DNA from: a virus
DNA length: 35,515 nt
Virus record (IMG/VR): IMGVR_UViG_3300042504_001615
Location: 1-35,515 of that record
Strand: one strand, 5' to 3'
Numbering within the stretch: the stretch's first letter is position 1; each line of letters starts with the position of its first letter. Position numbers and translations under genes: made by a program. The notes below the pieces were generated by a model. It worked only from the letters and a program-made list of their open reading frames with translations, made no database searches and was not told where the DNA came from. Positions 6,933 through 14,877 of the stretch are shown here, piece by piece.

Positions 6933-7943
6933 ATGATTAATAAATTAGTTGGAATTATTCTTGCTACAGCCTCTATTTCAGTTGCAGCTCAAACAATTAC
7001 AGCAGCAGGAGCTACTTTTCCTTATCCAATATACGCTAAATGGGCTGAAGCCTATCAAAAAGAGACTAAAATTGGATTAAATTATCAAAGTATTGGCAGT
7101 TCTGGCGGTATTCGTCAAATTAATAATAAAACAGTAACATTTGGAGCTACAGATGCTCCGGTTAAGGGTGAAGACCTAGATAAACTGGGACAAGTTCAAT
7201 TTCCTGCAATTATAGGTGGAACAGTTCCTATTATTAATCTTGACGGATTCCAACCCGGTGAGCTTGTTATTACCGGACCCGTACTGGCTGAAGTTTTCAT
7301 GGGTACGATTACAAAGTGGAATGACCCTAAACTTCAGCAACTTAATCCAGCCAAAAAATTACCAGATATGGCTATTACCGTAGTACACAGAGCTGATGGA
7401 TCGGGAACTACTTTTAATTTTACTGATTACTTGAGCACAGTAAGCCCAGACTGGATGAGTCGTGTAGGACGTGGCGCAGCAGTAAAATGGCCTGCTAGTA
7501 GCAGTGTAGGTGGCAAAGGTAATGAAGGCGTGGCTGCTAATGTGCGTAGGGTACGTGGTTCTGTGGGATATGTAGAGTATGCCTATGTTAAGAAAAATAA
7601 CATGACCTACATGAAACTACAAAACAAGGACGGTATATTTGTTAATCCTGATGATACTACTTTTGCTGCCGCTGCGGCTGGTGCAGATTGGTTTAGTGTA
7701 CCCGGTATGGGTCTAAGTATTGTTGATCAACCGGGTAAGAATACTTGGCCAATTAGTACTGCTAGTTTTATTATCATGTACAAAGATCCACAAGATAAAA
7801 AATCCAGCCAAGAAGCTATTAAGTTTTTTGATTGGGCATTTAAACACGGTGCTAAAATGAGTGAAGAACTTGATTATGTACACCTTCCAGAGACACTACA
7901 AGCTCAAATTAGAACCCGTGTTTGGAGTCAGATTAAGCACTAA
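6933..7943 (+). CDS. pstS: Phosphate ABC transporter substrate-binding protein PstS
   Basis: A 336-residue periplasmic phosphate-binding protein. The N-terminus is a Sec signal peptide (MINKLVGIILATASISVAAQ). Then come PstS ligand segments: AGATFPYPIYAKW, QSIGSSGGIRQI, FGATDAP and RADGSGTTFNFTDYL. It would deliver phosphate to the host PstCAB permease, since no permease genes are present here. The style is proteobacterial rather than cyanobacterial. The ATG at 6933 is preceded by AGGA (6923-6926) at 6 bases; a TTG at 6927 would add two residues and is less likely. It sits between nuclease genes, and I see no Pho box upstream. It was presumably acquired from a host and should raise phosphate uptake during infection (known for cyanophages, inferred here). 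Confidence 0.93.
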   Translation: MINKLVGIILATASISVAAQTITAAGATFPYPIYAKWAEAYQKETKIGLNYQSIGSSGGIRQINNKTVTFGATDAPVKGEDLDKLGQVQFPAIIGGTVPIINLDGFQPGELVITGPVLAEVFMGTITKWNDPKLQQLNPAKKLPDMAITVVHRADGSGTTFNFTDYLSTVSPDWMSRVGRGAAVKWPASSSVGGKGNEGVAANVRRVRGSVGYVEYAYVKKNNMTYMKLQNKDGIFVNPDDTTFAAAAAGADWFSVPGMGLSIVDQPGKNTWPISTASFIIMYKDPQDKKSSQEAIKFFDWAFKHGAKMSEELDYVHLPETLQAQIRTRVWSQIKH

Positions 7944-7945
7944 AT

Positions 7946-8788
7946 ATGAGTAAATCATTTCAACAAGTAAGTGAATTAGAAAATACCTTAATGGTAGTGG
8001 ATGCACTAAACTTAGCATTTCGCTGGAAACACAATGGCGCAACAGACTTTTATGAAGATTACTTGCGTACAATAGATAGTCTTAAAAAGAGTTACAAAGC
8101 TCGCTGGGTTATTGTGGCTGCGGATCAAGGTTCAAGCAGCTATCGTAAACAGATTTATCCTGAATATAAGCAAAACCGAAAAGATAAATTTGCTGAGCAA
8201 ACTGAAGCAGAACGTGCAGCTTTTGAGCGATTTTTTGAAGACTACCAGCACACACTAGACTGGATTCGTACTCAGACTACATACCCGGTTGTTCAGTTTC
8301 CACAAACTGAGGCTGATGATATAGCCGCTTACATAACTCAACAGGTCAAAAACTATCCAGTTACCCATACTTGGCTAATCAGTAGCGATAAAGATTGGGA
8401 TCTACTAGTGGGTGAAGATACTAGTAGATTTAGTTATGTAACACGCAAAGAAGTTACAGCTAATAATTGGCACACTCACTACGACTTTACACAAGATCAA
8501 TACATTAGTATTAAATGCCTAATGGGTGATACTGGAGATAATGTTCGCGGAGTAGAAGGCATCGGCCCTAAACGTGCTCATCAACTTGTGGAAGAATGGG
8601 GCACTGCTCTTGACATAGTTGCAAATCTACCTATCTCCAGCAAACTAAAATACGTTAAAACACTTAATGATAGTGCAGATACTATCATGCTAAACTATCA
8701 ACTTATGGACTTAGTTACATACTGTGCAGATGCACTAGGTTCTAATACCCGACAAATAGACACCATCCTACAAGAGTATATTAAATGA
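7946..8788 (+). CDS. 5'-3' exonuclease / flap endonuclease, T4 RNase H-like
   Basis: A 280-residue FEN-family nuclease that would remove RNA primers and 5' flaps on the lagging strand. The acidic metal ligands are placed as in the family: D19 in VVDALNLAFRW, D60 before the RKQIYPEYKQNR helical arch (67-78), E122/D124/D125 in TEADDIAAYI, D148/D150 in ISSDKDWD and D195/D198 in MGDTGDN. The helix-hairpin-type DNA-binding loop GVEGIGPKRA is at 202-211. It starts 2 bases after the pstS stop and overlaps the dUTPase gene by 4 bases (ATGA). T4 RNase H is 305 residues, so this is full length. Confidence 0.9.
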   Translation: MSKSFQQVSELENTLMVVDALNLAFRWKHNGATDFYEDYLRTIDSLKKSYKARWVIVAADQGSSSYRKQIYPEYKQNRKDKFAEQTEAERAAFERFFEDYQHTLDWIRTQTTYPVVQFPQTEADDIAAYITQQVKNYPVTHTWLISSDKDWDLLVGEDTSRFSYVTRKEVTANNWHTHYDFTQDQYISIKCLMGDTGDNVRGVEGIGPKRAHQLVEEWGTALDIVANLPISSKLKYVKTLNDSADTIMLNYQLMDLVTYCADALGSNTRQIDTILQEYIK

Positions 8789-9270
8789 TGATAACAAATG
8801 GCGCAACACTAACAGGAACAACTAATATAGCAGGATTTTATGCTAGTACACTTAATATTCAATGTTTACGACTAACGGCAGATGCAGAGCTACCTAAACG
8901 TCAGCACCCCACAGATGCAGGAGCCGATCTGTGTAGTGCGGAAACTATTGATCTTTATCCTGAAGAAACCAAAGCTGTTGGTACAGGTATAGCAGTCAAA
9001 ATTCCAGTAGGCTTTGTCGGGTTAATCTTTAACAGATCCAGTCAAGGAAAAAGGGGAATCATACTGCCTAATAGCGTAGGCGTTATAGACAGTGATTACC
9101 GTGGCGAACTAAAAGTTCTGTTAAAAAATATTTCAGGCGACCTATATAAAATTTCACAAGGCGACAGAATTGCCCAGCTAGTAATAGTACCAATTCAATT
9201 AGCCACATTTACAGACTGCTGGAATGATACCCAACGAGGTACAGGTGGCTTTGGCAGCACAGGAACATAG
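8785..9270 (+). CDS. dut: dUTPase (dUTP diphosphatase)
   Basis: A 161-residue trimeric-type dUTPase converting dUTP to dUMP and pyrophosphate. All five motifs are present: PTDAGADLC (42-50), RSSQGKRG (84-91), GVIDSDYRGEL (about 99-109, with the catalytic Asp region), GDRIAQLVIVP (126-136) and RGTGGFGSTG (151-160). The first 24 residues precede the usual dUTPase start and are rich in Thr, Asn and Gly. No other in-frame Met is available, so the extension appears real or a non-ATG start is used. It overlaps the flap nuclease gene by 4 bases and leads into the ribonucleotide reductase gene, forming a dNTP supply pair. Confidence 0.93.
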   Translation: MMITNGATLTGTTNIAGFYASTLNIQCLRLTADAELPKRQHPTDAGADLCSAETIDLYPEETKAVGTGIAVKIPVGFVGLIFNRSSQGKRGIILPNSVGVIDSDYRGELKVLLKNISGDLYKISQGDRIAQLVIVPIQLATFTDCWNDTQRGTGGFGSTGT

Positions 9271-9279
9271 AGGAGTAAC

Positions 9280-11241
9280 ATGACAAGCACACGAGCACAA
9301 GTAATTACACGCAGAACTTATAACAGACCCATCAGTGATGATGGCAAACAATTTGAAACTTGGCAAGATACTGTTAGCCGAGTAATCTCACATCAGGCAT
9401 GGTTGTGGGAACGTGCTGCCGGTAGGCAGCTGCTTCCCAATGAGTACGCAGAACTAAATCGCCTAGAACAACTTATGCTTGAGCGTAAAGTTTCTATGAG
9501 CGGTCGTACCTTATGGCTAGGCGGCACACAAGTAGCTAAAAATCGTGAAGCATCACAGTTTAATTGTAGCTTTACAGAGGTTGAAACTGTATATGACGTA
9601 GTAGATGTACTATGGCTACTTTTACAAGGTTGCGGCGTAGGATTTAAGCCTATTATAGGCACACTAAATGGATTCTCAAAACCTATTCAAAATATCGAAG
9701 TGGTACGATCACAGCGTACTGAAAAAGGTGGCTGTGAACATAATGTAGAAACTTGGGACCCGCAAACAAAAACTTGGCGTATTCAGGTTGGCGATAGTGC
9801 AGAAGCATGGGCTAAAAGCATTGGTAAACTAATGGCAGGAAAATATCCTGCTGATACTCTTGTTCTAGACTTCAGTCAACTGCGTCCTGCTGGTGAAAGG
9901 TTAAAAGGCTATGGATGGATTAGTTCGGGTGACTCGGCTATCAGTACTGCTTATGTTGCTATCGCCCGTATCCTTAATGGACGGGCAGATTCACTACTCA
10001 CCAGAATGGATATCATGGATATTGTTAATTGGCTTGGTACCATTCTGTCTAGTCGCCGAAGTGCTGAGATTGCGCTTTTCGACTACGGCCAACCGGAGTG
10101 GCAAGAATTTGCAGTAGCTAAAAAAGACTGGTGGTTGCATGGCAATGCACATCGTCAGCAAAGTAACAATAGTCTAGTGTTTAATGAAAAGCCTACCTAC
10201 GAGCAACTAAGCGAAATCTTTGCAATTATGCAAGAAGCTGGCGGAAGTGAGCCAGGGTTTATTAATGCACAAGAAGCACGTCGTCGTGCACCTTGGTATA
10301 AGGGAGCAAATCCTTGTGTTGAGATTCTACTCGGAAACAAATCATTCTGTAATCTTACAGAAACAGATATTGGAAAGTTTAAGGGAAATACCGCAGGACT
10401 TCACGAAGCTATACGGCTTGCCGCCCGAGCTAATTACCGTCAAACCTGTGTTAACCTCAAAGACGGTATCCTTCAAGAAGCATGGCATCTCAACAATTAC
10501 TTCTTGCGACTGTGTGGTGTAGGCCTAACTGGTATTGCTAAGCGTCCAGACATGACTGGTTACGATTATGAATACCTAAAACGTACAGCTACTAGTGCAG
10601 CAATTGGTATGGCTGATGAGCTAGGCTTACCACGTCCCAAGAATATTACTTGTGTTAAGCCTAGTGGCACGTTATCGAAAATTATGGATACCACTGAGGG
10701 AGTTCATAAGCCTCTAGGCAAGTACATTTTCAACAATGTACAGTTTAGCAAGTACGATCCAGTTGTAGATAAATTGCGTGAAGCAAACTACCGAGTATTT
10801 AATCATCCCACAGACGATACCGGTGTTCTAGTAACCTTTCCAGTAGAGTGGTCGGATGTTCCATTCCACAAACAAGATGGCAAAGAAGTTAACCTAGAAA
10901 CTGCTATTGACCAACTTGAACGATATAAACTAATTCAAACTTCGTGGACTCAGCAAAATACCTCAGTAACTATTAGCTACGAGCCGCATGAAGTTCCACA
11001 AATTGTAGATTGGTTAATGAATAATTGGGACTGCTATGTTGGAGTTTCATTTATTTATAGAAGTGATCCTACAAAAACAGCCAAAGATCTTGGCTACCTA
11101 TACCTACCACAAGAAGTTGTCGACGAATATACGTTTCGCACATATGTTCAAGACCTAAAAGCCGTCAATATAGATAGTGCCAATAGTTTTGACGCAATCT
11201 TAGATGACGAATGTTTAACCGGCGCATGCCCAGTAAAGTAA
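9280..11241 (+). CDS. nrdJ: Adenosylcobalamin-dependent ribonucleoside-triphosphate reductase (class II)
   Basis: A 653-residue monomeric class II ribonucleotide reductase (RTPR type) that makes dNTPs with a cobalamin-generated thiyl radical. Counterparts of the Lactobacillus leichmannii cysteines are visible: C96 in FNCSFT and C357 in SFCNLTE (redox pair), C346 in NPCVEIL (thiyl radical, with N344 and E348), and the C-terminal swivel pair C645/C650 at the same 5-residue spacing. It is about 85 residues shorter than the bacterial enzyme. AGGAG (9271-9275) lies 4 bases before the ATG, the strongest ribosome site of this strand. It needs host adenosylcobalamin and works without oxygen. The nearby glutaredoxin may re-reduce it (inferred). 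Confidence 0.95.
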   Translation: MTSTRAQVITRRTYNRPISDDGKQFETWQDTVSRVISHQAWLWERAAGRQLLPNEYAELNRLEQLMLERKVSMSGRTLWLGGTQVAKNREASQFNCSFTEVETVYDVVDVLWLLLQGCGVGFKPIIGTLNGFSKPIQNIEVVRSQRTEKGGCEHNVETWDPQTKTWRIQVGDSAEAWAKSIGKLMAGKYPADTLVLDFSQLRPAGERLKGYGWISSGDSAISTAYVAIARILNGRADSLLTRMDIMDIVNWLGTILSSRRSAEIALFDYGQPEWQEFAVAKKDWWLHGNAHRQQSNNSLVFNEKPTYEQLSEIFAIMQEAGGSEPGFINAQEARRRAPWYKGANPCVEILLGNKSFCNLTETDIGKFKGNTAGLHEAIRLAARANYRQTCVNLKDGILQEAWHLNNYFLRLCGVGLTGIAKRPDMTGYDYEYLKRTATSAAIGMADELGLPRPKNITCVKPSGTLSKIMDTTEGVHKPLGKYIFNNVQFSKYDPVVDKLREANYRVFNHPTDDTGVLVTFPVEWSDVPFHKQDGKEVNLETAIDQLERYKLIQTSWTQQNTSVTISYEPHEVPQIVDWLMNNWDCYVGVSFIYRSDPTKTAKDLGYLYLPQEVVDEYTFRTYVQDLKAVNIDSANSFDAILDDECLTGACPVK

Positions 11242-11250
11242 TATTTAAAT

Positions 11251-11427
11251 ATGAATAATGATCCTATCTTAACACTTACACTTAGCGTAAACGAAATTAA
11301 TGCACTCTTAGCAGGCTTACAAGAATTGCCTGCTAAAGTTTGCAATCCTCTAAGTCAAAAGATCCAAAAAGAAGCACAAGAACAACTACAAGCACTTCAG
11401 CCTCCACCTGAAACGCCTGCTAGTTAA
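11251..11427 (+). CDS. Small conserved-looking phage protein (58 residues)
   Basis: A short frame from ATG 11251 to TAA 11425-11427. It begins MNNDPILTLTLSVNEINALL, followed by a GLQELPAKVCNPLSQKI helix, Gln/Glu-rich helical residues and a Pro-rich tail. The strand-helix-helix pattern with the ELPAKV turn resembles a small protein family that I recall from many tailed phages and whose function is unknown to me. It has no signal peptide and no obvious Shine-Dalgarno. It is the last gene of the rightward block; its stop codon touches the terminator stem. Confidence 0.7.
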   Translation: MNNDPILTLTLSVNEINALLAGLQELPAKVCNPLSQKIQKEAQEQLQALQPPPETPAS

Positions 11428-11468
11428 ACAAAAAGCCCCGTTACTGTAAAGTAACGGGGCTTTTTGTT
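11427..11468. terminator. Bidirectional terminator between the convergent gene blocks
   Basis: A perfect 18-bp stem (11427-11444 paired with 11451-11468) with a 6-base loop. The GC-rich core GCCCCGTTAC is flanked by five A on the left and five T on the right, so it reads as an intrinsic terminator on both strands. The stop codons of the two converging genes (11425-11427 on +, 11467-11469 on -) overlap the two ends of the stem by one and two bases. Confidence 0.95.
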
Positions 11469-12117
11469 ATCTGGGTGAATCGTCAGTGTCTTGGTCACTA
11501 TCCTCATCATCCATATCATCCGAACTATCTTCATCACTATCGTATAAGGTACTAACTATTTCTACTAGTATGTCGCGATAAGGTTGGTCTACGTCTGGTA
11601 AGTCTTGTAAGTATACATCAACATGACCATTACGTAGTAGTTCTGCGTGGTACATAAACTGACCAAAGGCTTCTACTTCTTCTGAGATACTTTCGTTAGC
11701 ATAGTCTTCAATTGCTTCGGCTACAATGTCTAGATATTCCTGCTTTACATATGCTTTTACTGTTAGGCTTAGTAATTTAAGAGCTTTGCCTTCGCGTTCA
11801 CGCATAATTTGATTGCGTTTAGCCTTGCTCCACGAATAACCACCATCGCCTCCCCAGAGATCCCAAGCTACTCTACCCTTACTAGGAAAACCTTCTTCGC
11901 CGCTACGAAAACCTGTAGCCCTTTTGTCTACTTCATGACGAGAAAAAAAGCTGTACATTCGTAGGACAGTTGAAGCGCTTAGTGGATCACGATCCTTTAA
12001 TTGATTAGCTCTGGCTAAACCTACTAGGGTACCACCAGGCTTACCTTCGTCTTTCCACTTTAGGGCACGACGAGCTGCCGATGCCATGCCACTAGTGGGT
12101 TTGTAAGTTTTTGCCAT
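11467..12117 (-). CDS. Conserved phage protein with acidic tail, function unknown
   Basis: A 216-residue protein. The N-terminal half has a pattern that I recall from other tailed-phage genomes without a firm function: MASAARRALKWKDEGKPGG, then MYSFFSRHEVDK and GRVAWDLWGGDGGYSWS (about residues 82-98). The second half is helical and acidic and ends in a run of Asp/Ser/Glu (DSDEDSSDDMDDEDSDQDTD). A basic head with an acidic tail would suit DNA binding or a head-assembly role, but this is speculative. AAGGA lies 5 bases before the ATG. It is one base downstream of phoH and is the last gene of the leftward operon, ending inside the terminator. Confidence 0.7.
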   Translation of the reverse strand: MAKTYKPTSGMASAARRALKWKDEGKPGGTLVGLARANQLKDRDPLSASTVLRMYSFFSRHEVDKRATGFRSGEEGFPSKGRVAWDLWGGDGGYSWSKAKRNQIMREREGKALKLLSLTVKAYVKQEYLDIVAEAIEDYANESISEEVEAFGQFMYHAELLRNGHVDVYLQDLPDVDQPYRDILVEIVSTLYDSDEDSSDDMDDEDSDQDTDDSPR

Positions 12118-12118
12118 T

Positions 12119-12808
12119 TTAATCCTTATATGCTAAAATTATTTGTTTACACATTTTGCTACGAACTATATCTTGATCTAAAAATCTAATTACTTCAATA
12201 CCTTCAATACCTTCTAGCCGTTTTATAGCGTCCTCTAGTCCTGAATTATTTAAGTCTCGCTGATCTGGGTCACCGCTTAAAATTACTTTACAATTTTTAC
12301 CTATGCGTGATAAGAGCATTTTTAGTTCAGTTTTAGTTAAGTTTTGCGCTTCATCGACTAAAACTATTGCATTATCAAATGTTGCTCCACGCATAAATCC
12401 TATAGGCCGGGGTTCTATATCTTTATTTTTAAGTGCATATTCATAGAATCCTTTACCTAAAGATCGTTGAAACACGTTGTCAAATGGTTCTAAGTATGGG
12501 GCATACTTTTCCTCTAATTCACCTGGTAAAAATCCTAAGCCGCGGCCAGTTTCTACATTTGGACGGGTTAGTATAATTTTATTTATGCGTCTATGAAAAA
12601 GCTCTCCTGCAGCATAGCTAGCAGCTACAAATGTTTTACCTGTACCTGCACTGCCTACTCCAAAAACTACCTCATTTTGTTTTATAGCATTTAAGTATTG
12701 TTCTTGTATAAAATTAAGAGGTTTTACATCTCTAAATCCATACTCAATTGGGTTTGATTGAGTATTGGTTTGTTGTTTACGAGCTTTTTTACCTGATCTA
12801 GTTGCCAT
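12119..12808 (-). CDS. phoH: PhoH-like ATPase
   Basis: A 229-residue P-loop ATPase of the PhoH family. Walker A GSAGTGKT is at 52-59, TRPNVETGRGLGFLPGEL at 81-98 is a family hallmark, Walker B VDEAQN is at 151-156 and SGDPDQRDL starts at 178. PhoH is linked to the Pho regulon in E. coli, and PhoH-domain proteins are often joined with RNA handling. Its role in phages is unsettled, although it is very common in marine and freshwater phages. The N-terminal 20 residues are basic. The GGG within AACAGGGTC lies about 8 bases before the ATG. It sits in the late-type operon with lysis and fibre genes, not with the replication genes. Confidence 0.93.
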   Translation of the reverse strand: MATRSGKKARKQQTNTQSNPIEYGFRDVKPLNFIQEQYLNAIKQNEVVFGVGSAGTGKTFVAASYAAGELFHRRINKIILTRPNVETGRGLGFLPGELEEKYAPYLEPFDNVFQRSLGKGFYEYALKNKDIEPRPIGFMRGATFDNAIVLVDEAQNLTKTELKMLLSRIGKNCKVILSGDPDQRDLNNSGLEDAIKRLEGIEGIEVIRFLDQDIVRSKMCKQIILAYKD

Positions 12809-12848
12809 TGATTCGACCCTGTTAAGAAGTTAAGGTTAAACACTTAGA

Positions 12849-13046
12849 TTACTTTTTTGTGTCTGGTTTTACCTCACTAGGCTTTTGAGCCCCTTCTAGT
12901 TTCTTATGGATCTTTATAGTTTTACAAACTTCTTGCTCTTTACCTTTGCTATCCTTTTGGATCTCACAGACCCGTTTTGTTTCGGGTTCAGCTGCCACAT
13001 AGCCTGTAGCAAACAACGAAATTAATACCGCTAAAATATATTTCAT
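12849..13046 (-). CDS. Small secreted protein with two cysteines
   Basis: A 65-residue protein. Residues 1-19 form a clear Sec signal peptide (MKYILAVLISLFATGYVAA). The mature part is about 45 residues, very Lys/Glu-rich, with two cysteines (VCEIQ and VCKTI) 14 residues apart that could form a disulfide in the periplasm. The tail is KPSEVKPDTKK. I recognise no family. It belongs to the run of membrane and exported proteins around the lysis genes. Confidence 0.65.
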   Translation of the reverse strand: MKYILAVLISLFATGYVAAEPETKRVCEIQKDSKGKEQEVCKTIKIHKKLEGAQKPSEVKPDTKK

Positions 13047-13048
13047 GA

Positions 13049-13267
13049 TTAGTCCTTTTTGTGTGGGCTAAACTTTTCAGTAACAATTACACCTAAACCT
13101 ACTAATACTATGTACATCATACTATCGTATAGTGTTCCGTCTACCTTATACCCAAAAAATAAATTAGCTACAAAACCTAGGCTACATAGCATAAAAGCTA
13201 AAAATGTTATTACACGTTTGCTGCTTAGGCTGCCATCTACTCCATCTTGTAGTAGTGATTTAAGCAT
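13049..13267 (-). CDS. Small two-membrane-segment protein, candidate holin
   Basis: A 72-residue protein with two hydrophobic segments (about 18-39 and 48-63) joined by a short turn (GYKVDGTLYDS) and a charged C-terminus (EKFSPHKKD). The N-terminal DGVDGSLSSKRV motif followed by a membrane segment looks familiar from uncharacterised phage proteins. Size, topology and position near an endolysin and spanins fit a class II holin, but no functional residue proves it. Neighbouring two-segment proteins, especially the 147-residue one, are competing candidates. It ends 2 bases before the small secreted protein gene. Confidence 0.55.
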   Translation of the reverse strand: MLKSLLQDGVDGSLSSKRVITFLAFMLCSLGFVANLFFGYKVDGTLYDSMMYIVLVGLGVIVTEKFSPHKKD

Positions 13268-13711
13268 TTAAATCTCCGGGTGTGGTGCTTGTGGAGGCTT
13301 AGGTTTTCCGCCGTATCCCGCTTCTGGCTGACCACTAGCAAACAGTACTGGCTCTTGTCTGACGTGCTGCGGTTTAGGTTCTGGTGTACGTATAGCCTCA
13401 ATAGTAGCTTTAAATCCATCTTGTTGTTGTTTTTGTGCTTGAAGCATTACTTCTTGATCTTCTTTTTTAGCTCCTGCAAGCATAATACCACTAAGTGTAC
13501 CAGTTAAAAATGTTGCTATAGGTACAATAAGTTCAAAGAACTTTTGATCAATTGGACTCATAGCATTAAGTGGCTGTGTAACAAATATTATACTGTATAA
13601 AACTACAAATACAATGCCTGTTAGTGTAAGTGCTAGACAAACTCCTATAAAGAATTTAAGTCTAGCCATTAGTTGTTCTTCGGTATAAATTAAAGTCTCC
13701 TTATTTTGCAC
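13268..13711 (-). CDS. Two-membrane-segment protein with Pro/Gln-rich tail
   Basis: A 147-residue protein with membrane segments at about 20-44 and 59-80 and a cytoplasmic or periplasmic tail rich in Gln, Pro and Lys (residues 84-147). The start is GTG at 13711: a strong GGAGGAG (13718-13724, - strand) lies 6 bases upstream inside the end of the preceding gene, which it overlaps by 11 bases. A second AGGAG inside the gene has no normal start codon in reach, so I keep GTG. No family is recognised. It could be a holin-like or other lysis accessory membrane protein. Confidence 0.65.
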   Translation of the reverse strand: MQNKETLIYTEEQLMARLKFFIGVCLALTLTGIVFVVLYSIIFVTQPLNAMSPIDQKFFELIVPIATFLTGTLSGIMLAGAKKEDQEVMLQAQKQQQDGFKATIEAIRTPEPKPQHVRQEPVLFASGQPEAGYGGKPKPPQAPHPEI

Positions 13712-13991
13712 CTTTAGCTCCTCCTTTATCTGGTTGACACTGTTGACAAGTTTGAGTCATTGGTTCTTGCCGGGTCTCTGGCGGCCCTAGTCTAGGATCT
13801 CGCTGCCCTTTAAATATATGCTCTGGACAAGTACGAGTAACATCGCATAGTGGTTTCTGACACTGCTTAGTTTCCCAGTTTTGAGGATCTTGACAAGGAT
13901 ATCTAAACCTATCGCTACCAAAAGCAGCTAGTGCAACAGGTAGTGCAAGTAAAATTAACAAGAATAGAAATAGTTTTTTATCACTAATCAC
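13701..13991 (-). CDS. Cysteine-rich exported or membrane-anchored protein
   Basis: A 96-residue protein with an N-terminal hydrophobic segment (residues 7-23, KLFLFLLILLALPVALAA) that may be a signal peptide or anchor. Six cysteines follow (33, 44, 49, 55, 82, 85) in a pattern YPCQDP, QCQKPLC, TCPEH and TCQQC. The FRYPCQDPQNW segment looks like a conserved motif of phage proteins of unknown function. Disulfide bonding in the periplasm is likely (inferred). It starts 2 bases after the endolysin stop. Confidence 0.65.
   Translation of the reverse strand: MISDKKLFLFLLILLALPVALAAFGSDRFRYPCQDPQNWETKQCQKPLCDVTRTCPEHIFKGQRDPRLGPPETRQEPMTQTCQQCQPDKGGAKGAK
13718..13724 (-). promoter_or_regulatory. 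Strong ribosome binding site supporting a GTG start
   Basis: GGAGGAG on the - strand, 6 bases before the GTG at 13711-13709. It lies within the coding end of the upstream 96-residue gene. Confidence 0.6.
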
Positions 13992-13993
13992 CG

Positions 13994-14617
13994 TTAGCCT
14001 CCTAGTATGTGTAAGGCGTGCTCGTAGTGTTTTTTACGATCTTCTATGCCTATTGTACCACCATTAATTCGTTTTGTCAAGGTTAAAATATCCCCTTGGT
14101 CTGCCCAACGATTTAAGCTATTAGTTTCCCAAAACCAGCACGCACTTTGAGCAGCTCCTTCAAAGGTTTCTAGGTAATCTGCTGCTTCTTCTGGTTTGAT
14201 TTCTATGCTGTGAGCAAACCAAGTATAATTATCTTTACCAGTTAGCTGAATAAGTCCTCGGCCACGGTATCGCCATCCATCACCTGAAGCCTCATCGCCA
14301 TTACCCATACGATTAGCATATACACGGTTAGCTATTGCCTCTTGCTTATTGGGTTTACCAGCATACTGTTGTGCTAGTTCATCCGTAGGAAAGTATTTAG
14401 AAAATACTTTGCGTAAGCTTTGCCAACGATAGTTAAGATTTTCTTGTAAGACTGTAAACTCAGCCGACTCATGTGCACACTGTGCAATCCAAGCTGCTTG
14501 ACGTAGTGGAGTGTTAATTTCGTAATCTGGAAATAGCTGATTAATAACTTGTAACCAATAGCTTGTATATTTATTTCGTGGTATTAATTTTTGTAATTGT
14601 TCTAAGGTTAAGGTCAT
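13994..14617 (-). CDS. Endolysin, GH19 chitinase-type muramidase
   Basis: A 207-residue glycoside hydrolase family 19 domain filling the whole protein. The catalytic Glu candidates E50 (in QCAHESAEF) and E59 (in LQENLNY) sit at family positions, followed by the substrate-groove motif YRGRGLIQLTGKDNY near 117-131 and the late RINGG segment. Phage GH19 enzymes cut peptidoglycan at lysis. There is no signal peptide, so release needs a holin. The gene overlaps the o-spanin gene by 4 bases (ATGA), making a spanin-spanin-endolysin cassette. Confidence 0.92.
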   Translation of the reverse strand: MTLTLEQLQKLIPRNKYTSYWLQVINQLFPDYEINTPLRQAAWIAQCAHESAEFTVLQENLNYRWQSLRKVFSKYFPTDELAQQYAGKPNKQEAIANRVYANRMGNGDEASGDGWRYRGRGLIQLTGKDNYTWFAHSIEIKPEEAADYLETFEGAAQSACWFWETNSLNRWADQGDILTLTKRINGGTIGIEDRKKHYEHALHILGG

Positions 14618-14877
14618 TTTATGTCCTCAAATAATTTACGTTGAGTTTTGTACCACTCCTGCCACATACTAGATTTTAAGCTACAATCATGGTAAAGGTG
14701 ATAATTTTCTGTAACCGTTTTAGCTACATCACTAAGTTTAGCATTTTGTTCTAGTGGTTTTAAAGATCTGCAAGGCTCTAGTAATACCTGTGGTGCTTCT
14801 GGAAATTTGGGTTTTAGTGGAACAGGAGTGCTACAGCCTACTAACGCTAGTGATAATACTATTACTATCGATTTCAT
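14614..14877 (-). CDS. Outer-membrane spanin lipoprotein (Rz1-like)
   Basis: An 87-residue lipoprotein with a lipobox LVGC (Cys 15) after a short hydrophobic signal. The start of the mature part is Pro-rich (STPVPLKPKFPEAP), as in Rz1-type o-spanins, followed by a helical region with two cysteines and several Trp/Tyr (NYHLYHDC, MWQEWYKTQRKL). It would be anchored in the outer membrane and bind the i-spanin encoded just upstream to fuse the membranes at lysis. It is adjacent to rather than nested in its partner, with 4-base ATGA overlaps at both ends. Confidence 0.75.
   Translation of the reverse strand: MKSIVIVLSLALVGCSTPVPLKPKFPEAPQVLLEPCRSLKPLEQNAKLSDVAKTVTENYHLYHDCSLKSSMWQEWYKTQRKLFEDIK

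Noticed and set aside
9393-9662. 89-residue frame on the - strand inside the reductase gene
   Set aside because: It is antisense to conserved reductase coding sequence with no signals of its own.
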